Source of the DNA: Ceratothoa steindachneri
Lineage: Eukaryota > Arthropoda > Malacostraca > Isopoda > Cymothoidae
Reading direction: 5' to 3'
Assembly (NCBI GenBank): GCA_963969495.1
Contig: OZ018325.1
Location: 201,787,223-201,851,222, forward strand
DNA: 64,000 nt
The notes under the pieces: model-generated
Database searches by the model: none
What the model saw: only the letters and a program-made list of their open reading frames with translations
What the model was told of the DNA's origin: nothing
Part shown: piece by piece, positions 34,868-45,999 of the stretch
How the letters are laid out: every line of letters begins with the position of its first letter
Numbering within the stretch: the stretch's first letter is position 1
Position numbers and translations under genes: made by a program

Positions 34868-36397
34868 GTACGAAAACTAATGGTACATACTTTGACAGTA
34901 GATATAAAAACCCAAAAGAACGACATTTACAAGAATAAGTAAATGTCCAAAAATCGATCGTTTTCGAGATATCGAATCGTAAAGTTGAGTATGGTATAAT
35001 TAACTCTGGTGGGGGCAGTCCCCAGAGTAGTAAGTGAGAAAAACACATTTGAGTACATACTTTATTATGGAATTGAAATTACAATAGGTGTTCGAAATGT
35101 CCTCCTTGTACGTCAATGCAAGTCTGGTACCTACGCAGAAGCGTTTCCCGAACGCGATCAAACACTCGTGGATTATCCTCAATGAGTCCTGCAGCGTCCA
35201 CTATCGTTCCAGAAAGATCCATCTCTGTCTCCACTGGGGTTTCATAAATTGAACTCTTCATGTGGCATCACAGGTAGAAGTCCAAAGGTGTCATATCTGG
35301 AGACCTCGCTGTCCATGGCACTGGCCGAAAGCGTCCTATCTTCTGTTGGGAAAAGTTCGGTCTAGATATTGTCGCACATTCCTTGAGCCATGCGCTGGAG
35401 CGCCGTTATGTTGGAACCATATTTGACGTCGAATACCCAAAGACACATCGTTCAGAAGGTCAGACAATACCTCCCGTAGAAACACTGCATAGTAATCTCC
35501 TGTTAAATGTGTTGTAAGCAGATAGGGCCCAACCAAATTGGTATCAATAATACCAGCCCACACATTAACACTCAACCGGTGTTGGTGGTGGCTCTGATGC
35601 ACAGCGTGAAGGTTTTCATTGTGCCACATATGTAAGGTGTCTGTGTTATACACACCACCGCGCATAAAAGTAGCTTCATCAGTGAAGAGCACATACTTTG
35701 GAAACTCATTATCTTCAATGGTCTTATTCATAAACCAACGTGCAAACCGTTCACGAGGGTTAAAGTCGGCTGGAAGGAGCTCTTGCACTCTCTGGGAATG
35801 GTACGGGTAGAGGCCGTTATCTCGGAGTGTTTACCATACTATTGAGTGATAACACATTCCAAGTGCATTTTCCACGTCCCGAGTCGTTGTACGTGGGTTT
35901 GTATTAAAATATTGCAGTATCCGCTCTTCGTTCTCAGCGCTAACTCCCCCACGACGACCACCCTCTTCTCTTCTGTTTACCTGAAAACTGCCATTGTCTT
36001 GCAGCCGTTGATGCACTCTGGTGAAAACGCGATGACCAGGCAAATGACGGTTGGGAAAACGTTCTGCATACAATCAAGCAGTCAATCTAGCATTGCCATT
36101 CGCCGAACCATATGCCATGTACATATCTGCAATTTCAGAATTTGTTGAGCGATTCATATTGTCGAAGCTATTTTACAATGTTTACTGGTAGCAGACGACC
36201 ATTAAATAAACAACTGTTTTCCTATTTGCCGATCTAGGATAATGCCGAAAGTAAGAAATATCCCTAGAGACCTCCAATCTTTACGATTCGATATCTCGAA
36301 AACGATGGATCTTTGGACTTTTACTTATTCTTGTAAAAGTCGTTCCTTTGGTCTTAATACCTACTGTCAAAGTATGTGCCATTAGTTTTCGAACACC

Positions 36398-36400
<3 letters not shown>
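34862..36400 (-). mobile_element. Mariner-like transposon with about 120-bp inverted repeats
   Basis: The left end (TAGGGTGTACGAAAACTAAT...) and the right end reverse-complemented (CAGGGTGTTCGAAAACTAAT...) stay similar for about 120 bp. Shared stretches include ACATACTTTGACAGTAG, TTTACAAGAATAAGTAAA and CGTTTTCGAGATATCGAATC. Length 1.54 kb. Both ends abut (TA)n. Terminal motif and transposase relate it to the element at 26720-28063. Confidence 0.92.
35060..36154 (-). pseudogene. Mariner-like transposase (34.9-36.4 kb element), broken
   Basis: It starts near 36154 (MNRSTNSEIADMYMAYGSAN), followed by FPNRHLPGHRVFTRVHQRLQ and NPRTTTRDVENALGM (DNA-binding region). The catalytic part (35788-35336) has YVLFTDEATFMRGG with the first Asp, LSVNVWAGIIDTNLVGPYLL, and IWFQHNGAPAHGSRNVRQYL, where the second Asp is Asn. 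The C-terminal third is frameshifted (LLRRYQTCIDVQGGHFEHLL lies at 35100). Stops near 36080 and 35830 and frameshifts near 35335 and 35260 make it inactive. Confidence 0.88.

Positions 36401-36472
<72 letters not shown>
36401..36472. repeat. (TA)n tract
   Basis: About 72 bp of TA repeat; right edge of the transposon chain. Confidence 0.98.
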
Positions 36473-36475
<3 letters not shown>

Positions 36476-37200
36476 GTAGAGTGACTGAATAATAGAAAAC
36501 ATGCTTTGGGAAGTCCTTCGAGGTCGATGATGACGGACGCCCTCAAAACGACCATATTCGCCTCGCTGCCAACGTGCAGTTGTCCAGCTAAGAGCCGTGC
36601 CTCATCCATGGTGAGCCCCCACCACTAGACAGCCATGGCCACGAGACTTGGTTAGAGTCAGTTTGCTGAAGGCCTTAAACCTTCACTAGTTGTAAACGGG
36701 TAGGAATATAAATAGTTTTCGGACCCGTATCTTAACCGAGGAGAGAAGTACCCTGGCGGAAGGAAAGGCTCGATACGAGCAGGCTTCATCCTCGGCTCCA
36801 GGGAACTTCCGATACACCGGTCTGTTGGTACTCACCTTATGCACTTCTGATCCTGGTTTGTGATCGAAGTATCCATTCTCTAGCCATTACCTAAAAAGGC
36901 AAAGCCCACAAGAGTTGTATTAATTTTAGAGAGCAGCTCCTCCAAGTTAGCACTACCGTAGCAAATCTACAAATGCTTTGATGCGGTAGCGATGCCAACC
37001 ATCTCGCACCAACTCAGAGAACCTGTCACGATCAAATGACAAAGCTTGTAGGCGTGGAACTCATGACAACTCTCTCTTTCCTCATCACGCGTTCGAACTT
37101 GACCGCTCCATGCTTGTCCAGCTATTCTGTGATGTCTTTTAAGGAGTACTCATGCGAGTTGCCTCGCATAGATTAGTGGTAGTGAATCATAAATCATACA
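36473..37200 (-). pseudogene. I-type LINE ORF1 fragment
   Basis: The minus strand near 37140-36950 gives STLKDITE, LDKHGAVKFERVMRKEREL and SFDRDRFSELVRDGWHRYRI. These match the ORF1 segment (LxxxGVxxVxRI..K.G...LTFD...LP..V) just before the CCHC knuckles in the I-type copies at 13.7-17.4 and 46-47 kb. Knuckles are not preserved. No EN or RT attached. Confidence 0.5.
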
Positions 37201-37619
37201 GGAACGAGTGCATTATGGTATCAGGAAGCCGAATCACTGCTTGCACTAGAAGTCAGAGCAACCAACCTTATCATTTCCCTTGGGGCATAGTCTTTATCCA
37301 TGACAGTTCTCCAGTAAAATCGTGTATGTATGTGAGAATATGCAGGTGTATTCATATTGCTAATGTATTTGGTTATGCTGTGCGTGTTTGCTGTTGCTTT
37401 GGTAAGTCGTTAATAATAACTTACTGTGTTTGATTTAGTATCTTTGTTTCTTTGTAATTTTGTAGTGTGTGTATTTCGTGTACAATATTTCTTCCTGTAG
37501 TCTTGTTCGGTGATTTTCGTCTTTTCGTGTGTGTTTCCTTCTTCGGTAGTTTGTCTTAGTTGGTTGATTTTGTCGATATCGGTGAATTTTGTCAAAATCG
37601 GTTGATTTCATGATTGGTA
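37201..37619. other. Unassigned, T-rich; possible 3' UTR of jockey-like relic
   Basis: TTTGTTTCTTTGTAATTTTG-like sequence on the plus strand is A-rich on the minus strand, compatible with the 3' untranslated region of the LINE relic that follows. No motif decides it. Confidence 0.35.
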
Positions 37620-38740
37620 GTTTTTGTCTTGATTTGGGGTAAATTTAACTCATCTTGCGTAGAACGGCACTTCTGCTCCGCCAGCTAAAATCCCAGCGGA
37701 GCTTGGAAATCTGGCGCGACATACTGCTCTTCTGTTTTGGTCAATCATTTGTACGATATCCTCGTCCAACACACGATTAACCTTTTCCAGCATATTCCTT
37801 GTCCGTTCTTCGATGACAACGTTAATGGGAGCTAACCCCGCGTCCCGGTGCAGCTCTTCTTGGGTTCTTCTTTCCATTCTGCGTGTACCTGTAATTAGGT
37901 ACACGCATTTATTCTGCATTTATTCTGTGTCTTTGAGACACAAGAGAGGGCGGAAGCGAGGTATAGCAACGTCGATCTTACTAGTGCAGTATAGATCTTC
38001 TTTTTGTTGCTTTGACGAAGATTTCTGAACCTGTACAGAGTCCTGACTGCAGCAGTGGCTTGGTGATACGTTCTTGGACGTGCTTTGTGTACCTGGTTTA
38101 GGTGATCTTCATGCCGAGTACATTGCATTCGTTGGTGTAGAGATATCGTCTATCCCCCACCCACACGTCGTCAAGTAGTCTCCTGCCTATGGGGAATACT
38201 TTGAACTTATCCTGGTTGGTACGGATTTTCCACCGGGCCTCGTAGGTGTTAAGGTTTTCGATTTCTGCTGCTGTCATTCGAGCTTACATAGGCGCATTCC
38301 TCCATGGACAAGTGATTATCTGGGTGAAATCATCAGCGAATTGTAAGTTGAGGCAAGTGGGGCTTACAGGGACTGGGACATCCGCGGTGTAAATCAAGTA
38401 GAGAGTGGGAGACAGGCACCCCCCTTGCGGGAGGCCCACATTGAGCGGAAACTTTGGCCCGTCCGTGCACCCTAAACTGATGTACGCCACTCTCTCCATG
38501 ACAAAGTCACATAGAGTTTTCTCTAAGTTTTCACTTAGTTCCAGTCGTAAGATCTTGTACTGCATTCCCCGTTGCCACACCTTATCGAACGCCTTTGATA
38601 CATCCCGACAAACAATGTCCACGTAACTCTTTTCCCGTTTTGCATGGGCTAGCTTTTCCGTGTTCTGCAGTAGTCACCGGCTTAAAACCAATAAAGCTTT
38701 GAGGGGGGAAGAGACCGCTTTCACCGGTCCCTACCATTTC
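37620..38740 (-). pseudogene. Jockey-like LINE reverse transcriptase, broken
   Basis: The minus strand reads VDIVCRDVSKAFDKVWQRGM, FPLNVGLPQGGCLSPTLYLI and LNLQFADDFTQII (catalytic FADD intact). After frameshifts comes a MTAAEIENLNTYEARWKIRT stretch, then KKIYTALVRSTLLYLASALS, and finally a C-terminal helix region (RNMLEKVNRVLDEDIVQMID). This matches jockey-type RT with its thumb and C-terminal tail. The N-terminal fingers and endonuclease are not recognisable. Frameshifts near 38580, 38280, 38130 and 37900. Confidence 0.75.
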
Positions 38741-39383
38741 TAACTTTTCTGGAGCAGCATTCATTTGGCTCTCCTCTTTAAACTAATGTTCTTTGGAGCA
38801 GCCCTTTCTTGGCTCTCAATCCTTGTCCAAGTTTTCTTTAGGGTGGTACCTATTGGGTCTTCCATTGACTTATTTCAGGCATCTATACCAATGATCTCGC
38901 CGTTTTCCCTATCTGTACCTTGCCTACCTGACTCGCACCTTCTTAAAAATGCATTTATATTACCAATAATCTGACCAGGTTGTGCATCATTCCCAGGGTT
39001 TACAAGAGTATGTGCATTTCCTTTCCAGCGAATTGTGTTTCATGAGGGTCAATTACCCAGGCGTTTCTTATCCCAAAATCTAAACTCTAGTAGCAGAGTT
39101 GTCGAGAAGATAATATCATCTCCGCTAATGGAACACTTTGCAGGATACAACGAATTATCCAATTCCAGATACAATTTAATCTTTCCAATAGAAAAATTTA
39201 GCCAGTATCACCCACTAACTGAAATCGGAGCTGCATAACTCTGGGAAGCTGCTTTGTGAGATATTGTAATTCCTCCACCAATTCTCTCTTTACTAAAGTC
39301 TTACAAGCTCCGGTGTCTTGTAAAGCTAGACATTCAACATTACTTACTTTGCCAGTGTCTACAGTGGTAAAACAACTAATAAG

Positions 39384-39385
<2 letters not shown>
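38741..39385. other. Unassigned region
   Basis: May hold the decayed fingers and endonuclease of the jockey-like relic, but no block is clear. The plus-strand frame at 39035-39238 has no recognised relatives. Confidence 0.3.

Positions 39386-39418
<33 letters not shown>
39386..39418. repeat. (TAA)n microsatellite
   Basis: Eleven TAA units. Confidence 0.95.
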
Positions 39419-39674
39419 TTACTTTGCCATTGATTACACAGGGAAACAATTTTAATCACATTTTATGGTGACTTATATTTATCTGCGAATTTGAATTCGT
39501 TTTTTCATGCTGATTTCAAAGATATAATCTATTTTTACCTACATGCTATAGTTATTCTGTAATTTCTATTTTCTCGTTTCCCCGAAAACTGCCCTCCGGA
39601 TAGACAGAGAGGGTGCTTATAGAAAGCAAAATATTGACATTATTGTTTCTTTTGTCAGGTCTCGTGTTAGAGTG

Positions 39675-41301
39675 ATGGCCTCGTCAAGAGGAAATTGCGT
39701 TAACGATCCAGACACCTTCTGCTACATATGTGGCTGTTACATACTCTTGGCGATCAAGATAAGAAGTGGGCTCCACATGCTGTTTGCCATAGTTGTTTGG
39801 AACATCTTCGTGAGTGGACGAAAGAAAACGAAATGGTCTTCCTTTTGGAATCCCCATGGTGTGGCGAGAGCCAAAGGATCATGTATCGGACTGTTATTTC
39901 TGTCTGGTCAATACTAAAGGGATTGATAAGAAAAATCGGCACAAGATCGACTACCCCAACATTCCCTCGGCGATTCGGCCAGTACCTCACTCTGAGTCTT
40001 TACCAGTTCCGATTTTCAGTGGATATGCTTCCTCCGAGAATGAAAATGACGTATCTGATATGGACGTCCACGGAATGAATTCAGATTCTGCAGATTCATC
40101 ATCAGATGCTGAACACTCATTAGCTCCTCACTGTTTTCAATCAAGAGGATTTTTATGACTTGATACGTGATTTGGTGCTCTCCAAGAAAGCTGCAGAAAT
40201 TTTAGCCTCCAGGTTGAGTGAAAGACATGCTTGACAGGTCGGTACGAGTATCATATTACCGAACAAGGAAGAGTACATTTGTTAAGTATTTCTCTGAGGA
40301 CAAACAGTTTGTATACTGCCACGATGTTCCTGGTCTGTTGACTGAGTTGGGACTTGGCACTCATAGCCCTGCTGAGAGGAGACTATTTTTGGATAGCTCC
40401 AAGCGTAGCCTCAAGTATGTCCTTTTGCATAATGGCACTGACTTTTGTGCAGTTTCTCTCGGTCACTCTGTCCATCTGCGTGAAACTCACGATGACAAGA
40501 ATAGTAATGGATTTACTTAAGTACCATGAACACAATTGGATCATATGTTTAGATCTTAAGATCAACTCCCGGAATCCTTGGCCAGCAGAAGGGATATACA
40601 AAGTTTCCATGCTATATCTGTATGTGGGACAGTCAGGCCCGTGTCAAACACTGGTCCTAAAAAGATTTGCCAGTTCGGGAGACTTGGAAGCAGGAATGCC
40701 AAACATTGTTAATGAGCCAATTGTAAGTCGAGAGAAGATCGTTTTCCCTCCACTTCATTTCAAACTGGGGTTGATGAAGTAGTATGTCAAGGCGTTGAGC
40801 ACTGACAATGATTGTTTTCAGTACATATTATTGGCGTTTCCTGCTTTGTCATACGAAAAAATAAAAGCAATAGTAAAGGATGGTCTCCAAATCCGAAGAC
40901 TTCTGAGTGATTCTAGATTCGTGAACACCATGAATGAAAAAGAGAAGGCAGCCTGGCTCTCATTTTCTGCGGTTATTCGTAACTTCTTGGGAAACAAAAA
41001 AGCGCATAACTTCGAGGATCTGGTTACTAATATGCTTTTAGCATATCGTGATCTGGGATGCAACATGAGTGTGAAGCTGCATTTCCTAAATAGTAACCTC
41101 GACCGATTCCCAGAGAATCTGGGAGACGTGAGCGACGAACAAGGGGAACACTTCCATCAAGATTTGATGACGATGGAAGAGCGCTACCAAGGTCACTGGG
41201 ATAGACACATGATGGCAAACTACTGCTGGACGATTAGAAGAGATCAGTCAGAGAAGACTTACAAGAGAAAGAGTTACAAACGCAAATTTTTGCCCGATTG
41301 A
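39675..41301 (+). pseudogene. Arthropod multicopy family of unknown function, frameshifted copy
   Basis: It starts with MASSRGNCVNDPDTFCYICG and continues, in changing frames, with DQDKKWAPHAVCHSCLEHLR, GIPMVWREPKDHVSDCYFC, FCLVNTKGIDKKNRHKIDYP, SAIRPVPHSESLPVPIFSG, AERRLFLDSSKRSLKYVLLH, PPLHFKLGLMK and DVSDEQGEHFHQDLMTMEER, ending YKRKSYKRKFLPD. I recognise this from many repeated, unnamed arthropod proteins that carry paired CxxC motifs near the start. It behaves like a mobile or amplified sequence, function unknown. A block after CYICGCY is deleted. Frameshifts lie near 39740, 39890, 40160, 40500 and 40780, so no full protein is made. Confidence 0.75.
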
Positions 41302-42654
41302 AATCAATAAGAGGTCCTCCAGCGTAATGTACGGTCATTAATAAATTAGCATCTATTTGATTACAGTATTTGTAATCCTAATGTGTGATTCAAGTGGCAT
41401 CTCATATGCAATAAAATGTTTGTGCCAAAAAACCTGCTTTACTATAAATAACGCAAAAGGATGATTCAAAATTACTTCAGGGCATGATGATAGGCGTGAT
41501 AAAATGAAAATTATTGTATAATAACAGTTATTGATATTACGAAAAATCTGTAACATCTAGAGAGAATCTGATTTCAGATTTGAATTCAGTATGCTCGAAT
41601 TAGGTAGAAAAATGTACTTTTGTCAATTCACCAAATACATTGTTCCCCAGTATTATTAAATCATGTCAGTTCTTTATCTTAAATTAATATTATAGATAGA
41701 CAAGGACTCCAACAACTCTTCGGGGTACAAGGGTAAACTTACTCCCCGCCACGTTCGCTTTGCATAAAATATGACCTGAGGGACCGGATTTTGCTGGCAC
41801 TTCACCATAGACTGAAGTAGAAACATGTGCCCAGTCTGTACATCGTGAGATTCCTCATACAGCATCGGGGAGTCGTTAATTTCTCTCGGGGGAGCTTCCA
41901 AATATCTAATTGGGTTTCTTTGTCTGATACTATGCACTTTCAGGCGTTGAGTCTTTAATTGCAGTTTTTGGTTTACCATCCGGTAAATAGGGCAGTATTA
42001 TTTAGCGTTGGGTGGAGGAGGTGCTTGACTTTTATATTGGAAACGTTGCAGATCGTCACGGCATATCAATTAATATGGAAGTTATGTATATTCTCGCCAA
42101 AAATGACCACGAATATCACATTTTTAACAAACTAGATCAGCCTAGAATTTAATTTGGGGACGGAATGATTCATTTTGGACAGTTGGAGGGACTAAATTTT
42201 ATGGAATGAGGGTCCTTTGGGGCTGGGGCTCTCGCGGGGAGAATAAGTTGCGAGGCGGCTTTGGCTTCACAGCATGATACTGATTCATATTATTACTTGT
42301 TTCTCTCTCCCGGCTCCTTCCACCCTGATCTAATTTGAGACACCTTTAACTTTGCTAATTGTTACGCTAGGAATAGCATCTAGCGAAACATTTTCCGGCA
42401 ATATTCTTTGGATTTGTCAAAAGAAATTTGCATACATGACCGTACTCATAAACCCATTAGTAAGGCGTTTATTTGTGTACTGTAGGTTTAATTTTTCTTA
42501 GCGCCCTGAAGGGTTATGCATACCAACTGGTAAGAGCGAGCAAAATATTCATGGAAATCCTCCTTTGCCTCTTAGTTCCATTTACTGATCGATAATAGAT
42601 TCTGGGTTAATTCATACTTTTTTAAACTTCTTTTAACTATTTCTTAAACTCGTC
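41302..42654. other. Unassigned AT-rich region
   Basis: About 1.35 kb. A minus-strand frame at 41674-41979 (LESLSIYNINLR end) has no family I recognise. No repeats or terminal structures seen. Confidence 0.35.
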
Positions 42655-42882
42655 TCAAGTGGAGTTGACAGTAAGACATAGCATTAATTTAGAGTTGAGG
42701 GTTTCCCTCACAATATTCTTCTCCAGGAAATTCTGTTCTTGACGACTCACCCAATTTCCTATGTTTGGGTCTTGGGATTTCCCTTCGCATGTACCTTTAA
42801 ATGGAACCACTAAGTGGGGCACTTTAATTGAATTAGACTGTTGGCTTTCATTAATATAGGTGAGGTGAATTTGATTAGCCAT
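42655..42882 (-). pseudogene. Possible gag-like fragment
   Basis: The 75-residue frame MANQIHLTYINESQQSNSIK..., with VPFKGTCEGKSQDPNIGNWV, resembles the start of arthropod retrotransposon gag proteins, where a short leader precedes a P(F)xG...I..W block. There is no nucleocapsid or pol nearby to confirm it. Confidence 0.25.
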
Positions 42883-43716
42883 GTTAGTAGGTGTTGGGGG
42901 TGTATCCTCACTTTCGTAACCAAATCTATCATTTGTGAATGATTCGTTTCTGACTCAAAAAAAAAGTGGCACCGCAACCTGAGTTGTTAACTTCAACTAT
43001 TTTAATCCTAACTAACTATAAAGAATTATATCGCTCAAACATGCAAAAAAATAATCAAATTATGCAAAATTAACTCCCCAAAGTAATGTTTCAAAATTCT
43101 CTACCAAAACTGAAATTCCTATCTCTAAACTATGAGGCTGACCAACCTAAAATTAAAAATAAAATATTAGTTTACCTTTAAACTGAATTTAAATCGGGCT
43201 TCGAAAAATATTTGGAGACTTGCATATATCAAGACGTTGAGCTTAATTCAACCTTGCAACTAAACCTTTCCCCAACTAAAGCTCTAGGGAGATCCTAAGC
43301 GTACTTCGCTTTTCAAATAATAGACAATCCTTACCTTGACTTCGCTACACGATTTCTTTTGAGATGAGTGCTTACTGATGGCTTTTTGATGGTTTCCGGT
43401 TGGCTTCTTCTTAGGAATTCAGGGATATTCTGGTGCTCGGGTTACCTGAAGAAATTCCAACGTCTGATAAGTTGAGTAGGAGAGAGGGAATGTGGTATGC
43501 TCGCTCTTGTCTTCACTGGGTACTAGATCGAATCCCGCCAAGGCAGTCAACCGAAGGAGGATGATGGCTGACGGTGGTAAAAAAGATCCTGGCAAGGTCA
43601 CCATTGTAAAACGGGTGGGGTCCGGGTCGCTAATGAGGATGGGCCCGTAAGTTCTAGGGCTAATTTTTAAAGTCCTGGCGGTTCAGCACTGGTTGTCGTA
43701 ACGGTTCTTGGAGATG
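42883..43716. other. Unassigned region
   Basis: AT-rich to 43380. At about 43530-43545, GATCGAATCCCGCC resembles a tRNA B box, but no matching A box is convincing. No gene recognised. Confidence 0.3.
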
Positions 43717-43752
43717 TAGATAGAGGTGAGTAGGAAAAGGGGCAAAAAGAAA
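43717..43752 (+). repeat. 36-bp direct repeat, copy 1 (left of SINE-like insertion)
   Basis: GTAGATAGAGGTGAGTAGG then AAAAGGGGCAAAAAGAAA. Matches 44008-44041 with few differences. Confidence 0.75.
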
Positions 43753-43882
43753 TAATAGCGTAGGCGAGTTTCGAACAGCTTCCCGTGTCGCTGGACCACT
43801 GTTAGCCAACGGTGAATCCACTCGGCCATCCTGAGCCTCAAAAGAGACTCATTCAAATAAAGCTTTTCAAGCCGCTCGCCTG
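43753..43882 (-). mobile_element. SINE-like insertion with tRNA-derived head
   Basis: On the minus strand an A-box-like TGGCCGAGTGG (43818-43828) and a B-box-like GTTCGAAAC (43768-43776) lie about 40 bp apart, as in a class II (Leu/Ser-type) tRNA with a long variable arm. The cloverleaf stems are imperfect, so it is not a functional tRNA. The related sequence at 44008-44059 has the same flanks but lacks this 130-bp segment, supporting insertion of a discrete unit. Confidence 0.45.
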
Positions 43883-44007
43883 TACTTCTCGTACGCTATA
43901 CAACCCCCCTCCTAGAAGCGGAGCATATTTTAAAGAAATGAAGAAAGCCCGTATTGAAAATGTTATCCAAGGGATAACGCTCCACCTCCTGGGTATGGGC
44001 ACCATTG

Positions 44008-44059
44008 TAGTTAGAGGAGAGTAGGAAAAGGGGCAAAGAAACACTTCTCGTACGCTATA
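44008..44059 (+). repeat. Direct repeat, copy 2 without the SINE-like segment
   Basis: GTAGTTAGAGGAGAGTAGG, AAAAGGGGCAAAGAAA and CTTCTCGTACGCTATA follow each other without interruption, whereas in copy 1 the last part lies at 43885-43900, after the insertion. Confidence 0.7.
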
Positions 44060-44542
44060 GAGATACGAACTGGAGCCTTACCCTGGGTTGACTTCTTGAA
44101 ACATGACTTTGTAACAGCTGACATCTTTGCAAGTTCCTACAAAGTTAGTAAAGAGGCAGTTGGCAAATTCCCGCCTGAGTAAATTATGCATCTCGCCCCA
44201 AAATCCATTTTTGTACGACCAATACGTTTATCTAATATCAAATTACGACTTCTCCCAACCAATAACCAATCAAAACCATTGTACAACCCAATTCGAAATC
44301 AACCAATCAGAATAGACATTCCCGTTATCGAAGATCCGAGCGCATTTTAAAGTACACTTTATTTCATCGGCGCTCCGGACAAGGTCAGTAAAAATTAGCT
44401 CCCTAATCATCAGTATATACAAAGGTCTAAAAATATTCAAAGTGTAATTCCTTCCTTTTTTTCCTTTCAATTCCAGTTCCCCTGATATTATAACTTCAAA
44501 AACGTTGTGGCTGTACTATACCATATTTTATAGAATTCGCCC

Positions 44543-44544
<2 letters not shown>
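44060..44544. other. Unassigned AT-rich region
   Basis: No coding similarity recognised. Confidence 0.4.
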
Positions 44545-44593
<49 letters not shown>

Positions 44594-44603
44594 TAATATA
44601 TAT
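44545..44603. repeat. (TA)n tract, imperfect at right
   Basis: Pure TA to 44584, then TTTATATATTAATATATAT. Confidence 0.95.
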
Positions 44604-44708
44604 GTAGCTTAGGTTGCGGCTTAGCTTAGTTCGTGACTATATTTATTTAAACCATATTTTATAGCTTATTTCTCTTAACATTATAATCATTTGCCATTTT
44701 CCTATATT

Positions 44709-44710
<2 letters not shown>

Positions 44711-44780
<70 letters not shown>
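44711..44780. repeat. (TA)n tract
   Basis: About 70 bp of TA repeat. The Penelope-like relic lies about 200 bp to the right with its 3' end facing this tract. Confidence 0.98.
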
Positions 44781-44783
<3 letters not shown>

Positions 44784-44979
44784 CTTATTTGGGCAGCAGT
44801 CTTTCCTGAATGCAAATTTTGTTGAAGACCATTGTGTATTTTGCCTTAATTAATTTCCTTTGGCAACTTTCGCTTCTTCTAACTATCTTTTTTATTCTAT
44901 CTTGTAGATGGTGAATCATTTGTCCAGTATTCATCTATTTTTTTTAAATAAATGCGTTTGGTAAAAACCAAACTAAATT

Positions 44980-45990
44980 GCTAAACTTTGGATCTCATCT
45001 GATCATCTTCGGAGCGTTTTGATATGTTATTGTCTCCTTTACCGATGTAATGAGTAGAGTGAGGATCTGACAGAGTGAAAGAAAGTGAGCGATTCCAGCT
45101 TGTCGCTTTACTGTTGATGGCCGGCTTATCTTCATTTATTAATATGGCTTCTAAGATGTTCAGCCTCAATTTGTTGACCTCTTTTCTTATAATAACGGTG
45201 TTATCATAGAGCATATCTCTCGTTAGGTTATTATTATTGACACTCTCCTCCATATAATATTTAGGCCCTCCGCTTTGTAGATGCATAGTTAAACCCCTCG
45301 GAAGTGTAATGGTTGTCATGCCAATAATTTTGTGTTATTTTAAAGCTTACAGACTTTATCGGGGCAGATGAACTCGTAAACTATGTTGTTTGACTTGAGA
45401 TTCGAGGAGTTTAGGCAGGTGTTCTTTTTCATCAGGAGATTGCTGGCTTTTGTTGTTTTATAATAAATGATGAGTTGGATTTTATCGGTTTGATTTTTAA
45501 CCTTGATGTTACGGTTAATAATCCCCTTGATGTTTTTTCATCAATTTTATAGGCCGTGGATATCTGGTTTCTGTAATACACTTTGATTTTTTTGACTTCT
45601 CCCTGATTACTTTCAGTTTTATCCGCATATTTGTAATGGTTATTTAAAAATGATTGAAGTTGTTTGTCAATCATGCTGTTTGAGAAACCATTATTCACGA
45701 GTATTTGTTTTACTCGTGCTATCTCTTGGTGGAAAAGTTCCCACGTAGAGCCTCATTTATACTCTCGGCGGATGTATAAGCCGATTACGCTTATTTTATA
45801 CCTTTTAGGGCATTCACTCTCAGCATTGAGAGATCTTCCCATGTCCGTACTTTTTCTATTTACTTTAGTGATGTAGCTGCCATTGATGTTTTGAACCTCA
45901 GCGTCCAAGAAAAGGAGTTTATTGCCCGTGCTCCAATTAACCACGGAACAAACAATAAAACTGTTCTTATTGTATGAGGTTAGGCTCAAC
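44980..45990 (-). pseudogene. Penelope-like element, second family (RT thumb and GIY-YIG)
   Basis: Minus-strand order: NKLLFLDAEVQNINGSYITK (RT FLDV block near the thumb), DMGRSLNAESECPKRYKISV, VNNGFSNSMIDKQLQSFLNN, KIKVYYRNQISTAYKIDEKT, NIVYEFICPDKVCKL (start of the GIY-YIG domain), IIGMTTITLPRGLTMHLQSG (YIGxTT..LxxR..xH) and LNILEAILINEDKPAINSKA. This differs clearly from the 53-56 kb family. Frameshifts near 45750, 45430 and 45320; catalytic RT palm not present. Confidence 0.75.
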
Positions 45991-45999
45991 AGTTGAGCC

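Noticed and set aside
43525..43560. B-box-like GATCGAATCCCGCC suggesting a tRNA
   Set aside because: No matching A box at the right distance and no cloverleaf.
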